Source: Favolaschia claudopus (lineage: Eukaryota; Basidiomycota; Agaricomycetes; Agaricales; Mycenaceae). Taken from it: DNA of 64,000 bases. Under the pieces are notes generated by a model. It was given only the letters and a program-made list of their open reading frames with translations, made no database searches and was not told where the DNA came from. Numbering within the stretch: the first letter of the stretch is position 1; every line of letters starts with the position of its first letter. Below are positions 10,668 to 22,129 of the stretch, piece after piece. The DNA lies in assembly GCA_037176885.1 (NCBI GenBank), contig JAWWNJ010000092.1:372001-436000 (forward strand), read 5' to 3'. A program made the position numbers and the translations under genes.

Positions 10668-13388
10668 TCAGAACAGACCCAACAAGTCGTCCTGTGGTTG
10701 CTGCTGACTCTGCGCCTGCGATGATGGCGGTGGCGGCGACATTCCAAACGCAGAAGATGGATTGCCCATGGGCGGAGATCGTACTTGTGTTGGGGCAGGT
10801 GCGAATGCTGCCATCGGCGCAGCGGCCCCAAATCCCATATTTGCGCTGCCGAAGATAGAGACGAGGTCGTCCAGTGGGTTTTCCGAAAGCCCACTGACAA
10901 GCTTCTGCGCCGCTGGCTGCTGCTGAACGAATAACTCTGTTGCCGCTAGCCCTGACGGCGCGCCATCGCCAGCGGGCTCCGCGTCAAAGTCCCTGCGACG
11001 CATTAGGACGGGAATCTAAAGAGAAATCCCAGACAGTGCTCACAAAAGATTTTCTGCTTGTTGACCCTGCGCAACAGTTTGGAGGGCCTTTTGTGTCGAG
11101 AATGCATCCCTGTAGTTTGGGTGGGTTCAGTGTTTGCAACTCTGAAGTTCGGTAGAACACGCACTCTTCACCCTTGCGTACTGAGACCGAGTCTGCTCCG
11201 ACACGCCCCCGCCCAACAAACGTCTCTTCAGGCTTATGATACACGCTTGCGAGACTGGAGATATCGCTGAGAAGGTCTTCCAACAGCCCTGACGCTACCG
11301 TTGTCCGTGGAATTGAGATGGGTGGACGGCTTGCAAGTACCACAGCCTTTATATTGGAATGTTAGCTATGAACGTGGAAATTTGGAGCACGACATACCTT
11401 GGCTGCTCCCGGATCCGTCGACAACAAGCGCCAATAAATATAAGCACGATCTCGCACATCTGGGCTGTCGCAGTCTTTGGTTGCAGTATTTAGAACCTTC
11501 TGGACCACCTCTTGCGCCGAATCAGGCTTCTTCAAAAACAACTTCACCACTGCGGTAAGAGTTTGTAACTGCACCGAATGCGATTCTTCAATGAACGAGT
11601 CGACAAAGATGCCCAACAAATCAGCAGAGTTGTCGATCTTGTCGGCGTACTCGCCGATGATCCAGATGAGCGATGCTTTGGCTTCCGGCTCGTCTAATTC
11701 GTCGAGGTTTGCACAGAGCGTGGGGATGACACCTTCGTAAGTTGAAGGGTATTTTCGGAAAATGTCCTGCAAGGTGTCAGTCAATGAAAGCCTCGTTTGT
11801 CACTCGGAATACTGAAACTAGCCTTCATGACAACGACAGCCTCCTGCACAACGTAGCTGACGCGCGTCGCGATTAGGTCGAGGAGCACATTGACGCAGCG
11901 CTCCGCAGCCACGTCGATCTTGACCGCCGTTTGTCCAATAGCTTTGATGCTTTTCCGGACGAAGTCCACATCAACCTCTGACGCGTACCTGGTGAGCATG
12001 GTGAACAAAGACCAGTCAATGCAAGTCTCGACGTACTCTTTGAGTTCGCTGAGCAACACGTCAACGTTGTGGTCTGCCGCCAGGCGAACCATGATATCCA
12101 GCTTCTCGACTTTGACATAGAGCGGATCGTTGTATTTGCAGAAGAATACGCGCATCTCGTTTGCGAGAATGTCCGGTCGCTTTTGCAGAAGAAGATTAAT
12201 GTTTCGCAACGCAACCCATTGTACTTCTGGTGGAGTGGAAAGTAATGTTACTAGCGGAGGGGCCATTTTGCGCATGAGCTGCTTGACGAGCTCTTCGCGT
12301 TGAACGCCGCGAGCATGGATCATAATCACCTAGGCAGAACTAAGCAGGATAAGACTGTCAAGAGGTCGGGTACACACCTTTACTGCAGCAAGGACGACGC
12401 TTCCATTGACGTGCTGCAATTGCGGTACAACGCGTTCGCAGATGTGCTCACTCTCTTTTGCGTCGACTGTAACATACCGAGCAATCGCGTTCAAAATTGT
12501 GACACGTCCCCACTCGGAACAATTGGGAAGAGCAATCAGAAGCCTGTTGAGAACGGACGCGGAGATGGTGAAGAGAGCAGGGTCGGGAGTCGAGTCTGAG
12601 GGCAGCGCGGAAGCAGCAATGTGAATGTCCAACAACGCGGAGACAGTGTTGGACACAACCTAGCGCATATTTTAGATGAATATTGGAGGAGTACGAATCA
12701 ATTAGAATATTCCGCACCATAGCATTGCTGTCGGTTATCATCTCATGTAACTGCTCCAAGAATCCATTCTCAAGCACCAGCTCAGGTTTCAGGTCATACA
12801 ATTTAGCAACACATAGAGCCGCCGTCTTGCGTACATACGGGTTCTCGTCGCGCAGGCACTTTTGAAGCGGGTCGCAGAGATAGTCGATGATCTTCTCCGC
12901 GCGGAGAACGCCCATGGTGCGGATCGCGAGTGCGCGCACAAGGGGATTTGGGTCGTCCGCGTCCTTGACGAAAGTATTTACAGCGAGGATGACGAGCTCG
13001 GGCTGCGTCTTGGCGTAATTCATGAGGTAGAGGTAGACGAGCTGCGAGCAAGTGCAGTGAATATCATGGCGTTATTGGTTCAATTGCACGGCGGAACCTT
13101 CTTCTGCTCGAGATCGTCCGTCTGCATGTTCTATGTCCAGAGCCAAACGGTCAATCGACCAAAGAGAAATCCTGGACGCGCACAGACCTTGAGGACGTCG
13201 GGGAATAAACCGCTGACATCTGGAAAATTGAATTACACGTAGGGTACTGCGCACAAAGACTGACCTTTGCCAACGGTCATGGATGCGATGGTGCGCTTAA
13301 TGGCATCCTTGCGCTTTTCGGGCCAGCCACTATTGAGATCGATGCTCAACTCGTAGTTCTCGCCTTTGCGAGGCGGGCGAACGGCCAT
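10668..13388 (-). CDS. APL2: AP-1 complex subunit beta (beta-adaptin)
   Basis: Large subunit of the clathrin adaptor AP-1 for trans-Golgi and endosome sorting. Ten exons on the minus strand total 725 residues: 13388-13265, 13219-13188, 13130-13098, 13041-12718, 12659-12378, 12329-11823, 11766-11398, 11346-11188, 11066-11044 (23 nt) and 10992-10668. The protein begins [20 protein letters not shown] and carries the Armadillo/HEAT trunk, with [33 protein letters not shown] and [21 protein letters not shown] Gln/Pro-rich hinge follows and the end is DDLLGLF, a clathrin-box-like motif. There is no C-terminal ear domain; the length agrees with fungal AP-1 beta better than with ear-bearing AP-2 beta. 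One intron (11822 downward) uses a GC donor. The gene converges with TRS31, with 58 bp between stops. Confidence 0.93.
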
Positions 13389-13629
13389 TAGCGAGGTTCG
13401 TAGTACAAGTCCAGGTCTAAGGAGAGAGATCACAATTGATGTGAATGTCAATCGACTTCGTCAAAATGAATTCAACGAGTGGAGGTTTGCATTCAAACTA
13501 TGGTAAGCTACTGGATCTATATAAGTATCTACTTTTTGGATATATCTACCTAATATACAGTGAGTGCTGCGGCTAGTATACAAATGCGATTGACTGTCAG
13601 TACGAGGGGGAGCTGTCGGGGTGCTGCTG

Positions 13630-16600
13630 CTATGAAGCAAGTACCAAAGAATGATCAATGAGGATTCCGCTTATCCGGTTGTAGACCGCTTCCGGATAGC
13701 ACCTGTAAACACCATGAGCTATACTGTCCAATAGACACGTAGAAAACAAGGCGTACCGCGCCTGCAGCCTCTCCAAGAGTGCATTCGCATTATCACGGTT
13801 GCCAGAGCCCAGTTCGGCACGCACCATCGCCTCCCATGTTGAAGGCTGCAAGAACATATTGTCAACACAACGAAATACACTCAGAAAGATATCACCCACC
13901 TCGCGATACACCGGCTCTGTCGGGTCTACAACAGGCGACATAGCGGGCTCATGCGGCGCATGATTATGCACCGAGGCAACACCACTCGGCGGGTCCACCA
14001 GGTTCTCGAAGATGGCCCTCGCCTGGTCCATATCGCCCACATCCGCATAACCTTTGATCAAGAAGTTGGCAATGTACGCCGTCATATGTACGCCCTCGCT
14101 GTGCATCAATGCGACATATTCAGGCATGAGATCCGTTCGTCGATGTGCGACGAGGACATTGATAAGAGCTTCAAACACAAGGGCGTCGCGCGGGGGTGCT
14201 CGCGGGAAAGTGGGGATGGATTCGAATACGGTGAGAGCCTTGTCGAGGTCCTTTTGCACACAGCCGTAGGCGTTGATGAGGGTCGCAAAGTGGTTGCTCT
14301 GAATCTCGATGGACGGGTCTGCGCGGAGAGCTTCCCAGATCTGCTCCATCATTCCAATGTCGACGGGCTCAATGCGGCCGTACGCATCCATGAGTAACTG
14401 TTTTGATTTGTCTCAGCCAACGGCGGGGAGAAAAAAAGAGAAAGTAAACCGACCTTGTAAGTATACGCCGTCGGCGTGATTTTCGCAATGCGGAGCTGGT
14501 TATAGAAATACAGCGCCCTCTCGCGATTCGGCTTGGTCGTCGTATACAGCTGCATCATCGTATTGAACGGCGGTACCCTGGGCTTATAATTCGGCGCCTT
14601 CAACATTTCCGCGAACAAATTTTCTGCGCTTTGTACATCACCAACCCGCGCACAAGCCCCGATTACCGCTCCATACGTGATTGAGCTCGGCTTGGCGAAC
14701 GTCGAAGCCTTCATCTGTTCGAACAACTCAAGCGCATAATCCGCTTTCCGTGCCTTGGCCAGCTTCGAGATGATATTGTTGTATAGGTATTGATTAGGCT
14801 GCACCCGAAGCACCTGCGCCTCTTGAAACAACGTCATCGCATTGCTCGTATCGTCCGTCGTGTCCTTGACATACAAAATCAACGCCCCATACGCATCCGC
14901 GCTCGGCGCGCCGCCCATCTCGAGGATCCGCACCCGATGCACATGCGCCGCCTCCACATCCCCCGCGTGCGCAAGCGCGACAATCATGCTGTTCTCAATG
15001 GCAAACCAAGCGCTGCTCTGCGCGAGCTTGTCGTCTTCAAGCCCGCGAAGGAGTGCCTGGGCGGCGGTATACGCATCCCGCACACGATCAAGCGCGAACA
15101 CGCGTCCGAGAGATTGGATGACTCGTCCCAGGACAAACGCAGTAGGCACCTTCCCGCGGGAGACGCCCGCACGGAAGAGCGCGTAGGCTTCATCTGCGAT
15201 TGCGTGAGGAGCTGTGCTGCCGAAAGCTGCAACAGGGCGAAGAAGCACCTCCTCGATTGTCTTGCTGAGCGAGCGGTCCACCTTGAGCGTCTCGATGGTA
15301 CCAGAGGCTGAAGACTCCGCATCGCTTTCACTCATCGCAATATCCATCTGTATTTCCTGATTCTGCGTTGGCGAAGGCGTCGTCGCATCCGCCAGCGCAC
15401 TCGCAGCCTGCGCCGGATCCTCCAAAACCCTCTCAAACTTGGGCCCGAGCCTCGCAAAGCTGGTACGCAGCCCGTCGGTGCCACGGGTCACGAATACCGT
15501 CTTGACGACCCGTCTCACGAGCTTCGGTGGCATGTCGACGAGCCCGAGGCCGCTGCGCGCCATGTCTTCAAGCAACGGACTAAGACCCTTGAACAAATAG
15601 CCGTCAGGCTTGTCGAATCCAATTTCGTGCTCGGCGGCTGCGTTAAGCAGCCAAGCGTAATCCGTCGTGTCGAGGGGGACACGCTTAGCCTCCTCCGGCG
15701 TGATCCTGCCGGTCGCGGCAGCGTGGTTAGGCGCAACCTGATCGGCGCCGTATGCATGCAGAACGCGCCACGTAAGTTCTGGAGGGATGGGCACACCACA
15801 AGCGTTAGCGTGGCGAACGATACGACGGGCGACCTCCCATTCAACGTGTCTGGCGCGCAGAAGGGTGTTCATGAGGGGGATGATGGGGGGTTCGGCGCCG
15901 GGGCGTGAGGAAGTGCCGAGTCCGGTGACGACAGCGACGGCTTGGCGGTGCATGCCGCGCCGCACGTAGTCCTCCCATATGGGGCGCACGAGACGGGCAA
16001 AGTCCATCTCGTTGGTGAGCACGTTAGTGATGACGAAGGAACCGAGGTCGAAAGCCGCAGAAGTGGAAGTAAGGGTGGGCAGACGGCGCATGTTGGCCAG
16101 ATAGACAATCTCACGGTCGGTGTCGCGGACGCGGAGACCGTCCTCGACGGCGCATTGCTTGAGGGTTAGGAAGAGAGCGTTAAGTTCATCGACGCGTTCG
16201 GCAAGAGCGAGGCCATCGAGCATCTGGGCCCAACACACGGCATCGGGTCGGAGAACGGCTAGAGCACTTTCGTAGGGCTGACGAGCGCGTTCCGTCTGTG
16301 CAAGGAGACGGGTGAACCAAGAGTACGCGGTGTCGATGTCTCCCGAGTGAATGAAGCCGGCGATGGTGACGGTGTAGGTGGAGGAAGCGGGATGAGGGAC
16401 ATCGGTGGGGCCGAAGGCAGCGGGGGCTGGGGAGGCCATCATACGCTCAAGAATACCAACAGCCTTGTCCGACAGACCGGCACGGAAGTAGGCCGAAATC
16501 ATCTCATTGTAAACTTGTAGGTGCTGTCTGCGTGCGCCGTGGGGATCGTCATAGGCAACGGTCCAGTCAATACCGTCGTTGTTTGAGCGCGAGATGAACT

Positions 16601-17919
16601 CGGCAAAGATCATTTCTGTGAGTAGGACATAAGCGTGAGTGTACACGACACAAAAACCAACACTTGCCTGCGTCAGCGATGCCAGCGGGAGAAGCATAGG
16701 CGCGAATCATATGCTTGTAAACGGAGGCGACGGGTTTCAGGTCCTTGCGCTGCTCGAGGGCGGTGAGAATGTGGAGGGCGGCGTCCTGGCGCATGTGATT
16801 TGCGCAGGAGCGCAAGAGCGCTACATAGAGATACAAAGGTATGCGGGGAGCGCCATCGGGGGTGTTGATAGCCTCGAAGAGCTTCATGGCCGAATCGAAG
16901 GTGTTTTCTGCGCGGAGATGCTCGATGCGCTGGGTATCGGTGGTGCTGGCAGAATGGCGGCGAGCGCGGGCTTCGAGGGTCGTAATGGTCGTGTGTATCT
17001 CATGGTCGCGGTCGGTGATGGCGGTAATGAGCTCAAAGTAGGTGCGCAGGTTCGGGAGAAGCTGCCTGCCGATCATTGCGTTGTAGGTCTGCATGATGAG
17101 GACGAGAGGCTCGCCTGTGCGACGAGTCTCGCGGAGGGCCTCGAGGGCGATATTGAACTCGCGGACAGAGGGATTGGGGACATGGTCGATGAGATCGCGA
17201 ACGGTTTGAGCGACCTGAGCAGAATCGCCGGCAATGAGGGCGTTCCAGATAGCATTTGCGGCGGGAGAATCCGCAAAGGGGGGTGCTACTGTCTGGGGCG
17301 CGGCAGGGTCGGTCTCTGGTGGAGGGGGACGCGGTGGGGACCTGTGAGGAGGTGTCGCGGGGCGTGGTGGTGGTTCCTCGACGGAAGACACGCTGGAAGT
17401 AGAGTTCCGGCGGAGCAATAATGGGGGCGGCGGTGCGTCTACTGGGACATGAGCAGCAAGAGAGCTAAATGCGTGTCTTGAGCGTGCATGAAGCTGGACT
17501 GTCTTGAGGACGCCGAGCTCGGTGTGGGGGACGGAGGGGGCAGTCGCAGCGGACGCAGGGGAGGATAAGCTGTGACTGCGAGGACGAGCAAGATGGACGC
17601 GGCGTGGTGGGTCTTCAAGTTCTGCGTCGTCTGTCTGGCCAAGCTCGTTGAGGGTGGTCGTGTGGGCCTGAGTTACGGCGCGTCCTGCAGCGTTGTAGGA
17701 GGTATATCTGCTGCCAGTATACTTTTGACCACCAGAGCTAGGCCCATTGCTGCCTCCGCCGTTGCTGGTGGACGGGTGCCAGGGAGCAAGACCAGCGTTG
17801 CCCGAGGAGGATGCTCCAGACGATGTCCAGACGTTTCTGAGAGTGTGGGACTGCGACTGGACGGCGGCGGCAGCGCGGCTCGTCGAGTGCAGCAGCGTCG
17901 TCGCGACCTTGGGCAGCAT
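13630..17919 (-). CDS. large pentatricopeptide-repeat (PPR) protein, probably mitochondrial
   Basis: Five minus-strand exons (17919-16668, 16615-14454, 14397-13900, 13845-13757, 13723-13630) close in frame and give 1,364 residues. The N-terminus MLPKVATTLLHSTSRAAAAV is basic and amphipathic, as in mitochondrial import signals. A low-complexity Ser/Pro-rich linker of about 200 residues follows. The rest contains PPR-type helices, for example VYNEMISAYFRAGLSDKAVG, YLYNNIISKLAKARKADYAL, ITYGAVIGACARVGDVQSAE and TYKLLMDAYGRIEPVDIGM. PPR proteins bind organellar RNA; the target cannot be told from sequence. The first intron begins GCAAGT (GC-AG class). An upstream in-frame ATG at 18009 would add a hydrophobic segment ahead of the presequence and is less likely to be the start. 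Confidence 0.88.
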
Positions 17920-20900
17920 CGAGGTTTGAATGCGCGACCCCACAGCTCCCCGCAAAATTATAGTCAACCAGGTCAAGAAAAACACGAATCCACTCGGCAG
18001 CTCGGGCACTCTCGGGTGTCACCCTCAACGTCACAACTATGATGTCACGCTCCGGCCGTCTCACACTCACACTCAATGGTCATCGTTTTTTTCGTCGGAC
18101 TCGACGCAGGTCCCTCAACGCTCACCACGATTGACCATTTGTCTGCCTTTTCCTTGTGGCTTTTCACCTACAATCTCGACAATCGGGGTCAACAATTCTG
18201 TCAACAACAGTCACGGTGTAAGATGATAAACTTGGACTGCACAACGGCAACCCGATTATCGCCCACTCCCGGCGCATATCTGGTCTTGTGAGCATCTTCA
18301 AGGAAACCGTCCCGCGACATTCATCTCGATGCACGAGCTACGACGCGCGTTTTGCGGCAGACCACGCCTCTCTAAAGCCTCCGCAACTCGGTAAGTTGAA
18401 ATGAAAGCGTATGGTTCATGCGCACCGTTTGTGTTACCTCAGAATCATTAGCGGAGGCGACCTCCTTCTCTCCTTTCACAACGATCCCCCAAACCAAGCT
18501 ATCGTCTCGTCCTTCAATTTCCGGAATCTAAGCTACACCCAAATATCCCTCTCATCAATCGTTTCTCTACATACCTTCTCTTGATCCCCCATTGCTGTGT
18601 GCGCAATCATACTAACCAACCCGACGAATTCGGGTCGCGCATCCCCCGAGCCTGTCCAATTGCGCGCATCCCCGACGGTGAGGTCCCCAAAGGCCGGGTT
18701 GGTGTCGACGCGAAGTCGATTGCCTGAATTGTCTTACGACGAAGGAAAGTGAATGCCCGGATTCAGTGTGTTTGGTGGAAATTTCCCAACGTATGTCTTC
18801 TCTCGAATCAAGTCAACAACAAGGATCTGGTCAGTAATCATGCAAGTGCATGTAGAAAATATCAAAATCAACGACAAGAGAAAAAAGAAATGATGCCCCG
18901 ACTCTCCGTCCACCAGAATGCTCAACCGCGAGGTCCCGTCCATACTACTAAGGCCAACTCATCACAATTGCGGTATCTGTTTTCCCAATTTGGGATACGT
19001 CGACGCGGTTGGGTCCGGGACCGCCGCGTGCCGAGAGGCAGACGCAGAGATAACGAATCACCTCTTGACATGTTTTGCACAGCTGATGGATGAGTCGGAG
19101 AGCAGGGGCGAAAAGGGTGATTGGCTGGGGGGGGTGGTGGGTTGATTTTTGTACTTTGCGTGGGGTGTTGAGGCGGTGCAGGAAAGAACGGGGAAAAAGG
19201 GAAGGAAGGAAGGAAGTGCAGGTGTTGTTTCGGAAAAGGGATGATGAGATGTGTTCATCAGTTGCAATTAAGCTTGCTGTATTGAGTTTGGTTGGAAGGA
19301 GGGAAGAGGCTGGAAGAGGCGCCGTAAAAAAATTCACCAGCGATAATGAACAACCTCGACTTTCCATCGACTCACCCACCATTGACATGTGGCTCAATCG
19401 TCAAGTCTCAGCTTGTCTGTTGGAAATCAGAGGTGTCATGTTCAGCGATGGTACTGGGGTTCCAACTTCCAAGGTTGCGCAGTGTTGATTGAGAGGAGAG
19501 GAAGAGAGCAGGCGATCCAAAGAGTGAAGAGTGAGAGGTCGACGCAATGGCGGTAATAATTTGAGGAGCTGCCAGATATTCGACGGAGTTGTGCGGCAGT
19601 CCTAGTCGGCTTTTAGGCTACACATTCGCTGATCATGTCAACCATCTTCCTGTAACAGAGCGCGTGCCAAAAACGAAAACAGAACGATTTGTTTGAAACC
19701 GCGAGTCTCGAACGGTGCTATAGCTGGTCACGACAGAAGATACGCAGGAGCGAGCTCATCAGCAACGCCGCGTGCATAACGGTTTGCGCCACCTGGGGAC
19801 AGAAATTCATTCCCCAACGGTCCACCAAGTTCAGGAAAGAAGAAATTTGAATTCTACCAAGGAAGACTCAAACCACTGCCAAGATGAATGCAGGCTAGCT
19901 CGCAGGATAATGGAGAACTTGACGCCAGGCCGATACCCCAAGATAACCAAGGTCGTTCAACCGTTGCCAATCAATCCAGGGAAGGTTTGCGAAAACAGCG
20001 AGATAGCGGGCCCTGACAGCCAAAGAAGCCGGCCAGCGTTTCTTCAAGCGAATGCGCCGCAGATCCCAAGTTCAATCAGATTCGAACAATATCAATCGCT
20101 CTCAGCCAATCTTCGCTAAAGTGACCTTCAGAGGAGCTATTTTCGAGCCGAAAGCCGGTACTGTTCGGATTTCCGCCAGCCCAGCACAACGACCGGGCTG
20201 AGTTGAGTGTCGCCAAGATATCACATAGGAGGGACAGCAAAGGTGATTGCGGTTCAAGAACAAGCCGAGCCGCAAGACACTCGCAAATACCTTTTGACAA
20301 CTCAACGCCCAAGTCCGGAATAGGAAGGCGTTGATTCTTGCTTTTTTCCCTCAATCAATAGTTTTCTACATAGCGATGGCCCCTGTTGACTGTGATAGTT
20401 TGTTTATGCAGCTAAACATATTTGTAAATCGTAAGGATGCTGATTGGGGTATGTTGGACGCTCCGAGAGGTCGCCGCCGAGTGGCAATTTCAGCGAATTC
20501 ATCCATGTCAGTGAAAATAGGTCACAGGAGGTTGGGATACATGTAGCGTACAAAAGAACTGAGACTTAGGTACGCCACCGCATATTACTGTCTCTTCTAA
20601 TTTAATGTGCTCTGCTCAACATTGAATTTAAAGGGAGATCAGCGGTGCTTGACTTACCGTCTGAGGGACGTTTTTCTTATTCATGGTCTGACTTGAGATC
20701 TTGTATTTCGTTCTTCAGTTTACTTCGATAAGTATTTTCTCTCTCTCTTCCTCACCGTCGTCCTCTAGTCGTGCACCGCGCCTGAACTAGCCTCGAGGTT
20801 CTCGGCCTTCGTGCATGTTGAACTGATTCACTTTGTAAACCGAAGACTGGAGTGTAACGCAGAATTCTATTCTTCATTCGTTTCAGTCCTCCTATTAGAC

Positions 20901-22129
20901 TTACGAGCTGGGCATTTGCGCCATCGACTCAGTCTATCTTCTCACTTCATCTCTATACTGCAATCCCGCTGACCGCTGCTTGCCGGTTGACTTACACATT
21001 GTCGTTGTCAGGTAAAGATTCAGATCATTTCGATCAACAAGCAATTCTCACTTGCGTCTTACTACCTACCGCAAGTCTCCCAGTAGTCCAGGATATGTAG
21101 TAGCATCATACGCCGTAAACGGCGTTCAGTTACTATAAAAATGGAGCATTATTATTATTATTACTTGCGTCTTGGAGGACTCGCAGAGAGCACTTGCATG
21201 AAGGTATGGAAGGATTCAGACACTGGGCCTGATATTAGGCATCAGCAAGCCTTTTTAACAACGAGGGATTTGTGCAGGTTTATCTAGCTACACTTGCATG
21301 AGGATCGCACCTCTTGATATGGAGCAGTGTAGACACGACGACAGCGGTAATTGACTTGTCCTCAGATTCGGCTGTAGAAAAGGGAAAATGTGGAGGACTG
21401 ATTGGACCAGAGAGTCAGAAACGAACGTTACGCTTGAACTCTCGTAAAACAGGAAGAGTTAGTAGATGCACAAATTTGGGAGACTGTACATAAACGGCGA
21501 CTCGGACGGAATCGTGGGTCATTGATCTTTCAGATTTCTGAGCAAGTACTGGGTTCCTGTTTTCCCGTGCGCGCAACAGCGGCCCAATGAGCATGAGAGT
21601 GAGCCGCTTCATTGATATAAAATGGATTTCGTCGCCCGCTCGCGTCCTGACGTTCCCGAATTGACATGTGCGGCCCCAGATTATCTGTTGACTGCATCGT
21701 GTCATTCGTCTTGCCTGCCAAAGACATTCAGAGAGAAACCCGCGTATTTAACGTCAACCCGCGTGCAGAGCGGATGTGGGGTGATAAGGGATTGATTTTT
21801 GTCTCCGTCGTCGGTTTTACCTCAGATTTCACAGCCTGATGCGGGATATCCAAATCTAGTCGACCCACTTGTGTGCCGATAATGGGTTCAAAAATGCACA
21901 GAAATGGTGCGAAAAAAATCGACGACTCTCCAAGCGTGTAGGCCACGAGGATCGGGTAAATAATGGATGAATGGCGTGAGGCGAGAAATGAGGTGATGGA
22001 AGGAAAACAAGAAGACTCGTACGACCGGGAACTAGGCGATGAATGCGTGGGAACTTTGGGGACAACAACAATAAAAATTTGAGACGCGCTACTTTTGGTC
22101 ACTTTCTTTACTCTTTCTTTCATTCCACC
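17920..22129. other. 4.2-kb gene-poor stretch between PPR gene and ATP-citrate lyase
   Basis: No frame here has features of a known protein, although the genes on both sides are tightly packed. Short frames (18749-19488 on plus, 18948-19397 on minus, 19772-20119 on plus) overlap each other, and none looks conserved. An ATT trinucleotide run lies at about 21148-21163. The stretch may hold regulatory DNA for the divergent PPR and ACL genes, a non-coding transcript, or orphan genes. I cannot decide which. Confidence 0.5.

Noticed and set aside
16639..17421. 260-codon plus-strand Gly-rich frame
   Set aside because: Antisense of the PPR gene's first exon.
17920..18009. Upstream start for the PPR protein adding a hydrophobic segment
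   Set aside because: The downstream MLPKVATTLLHSTSRAA is a typical mitochondrial presequence and better as an N-terminus.
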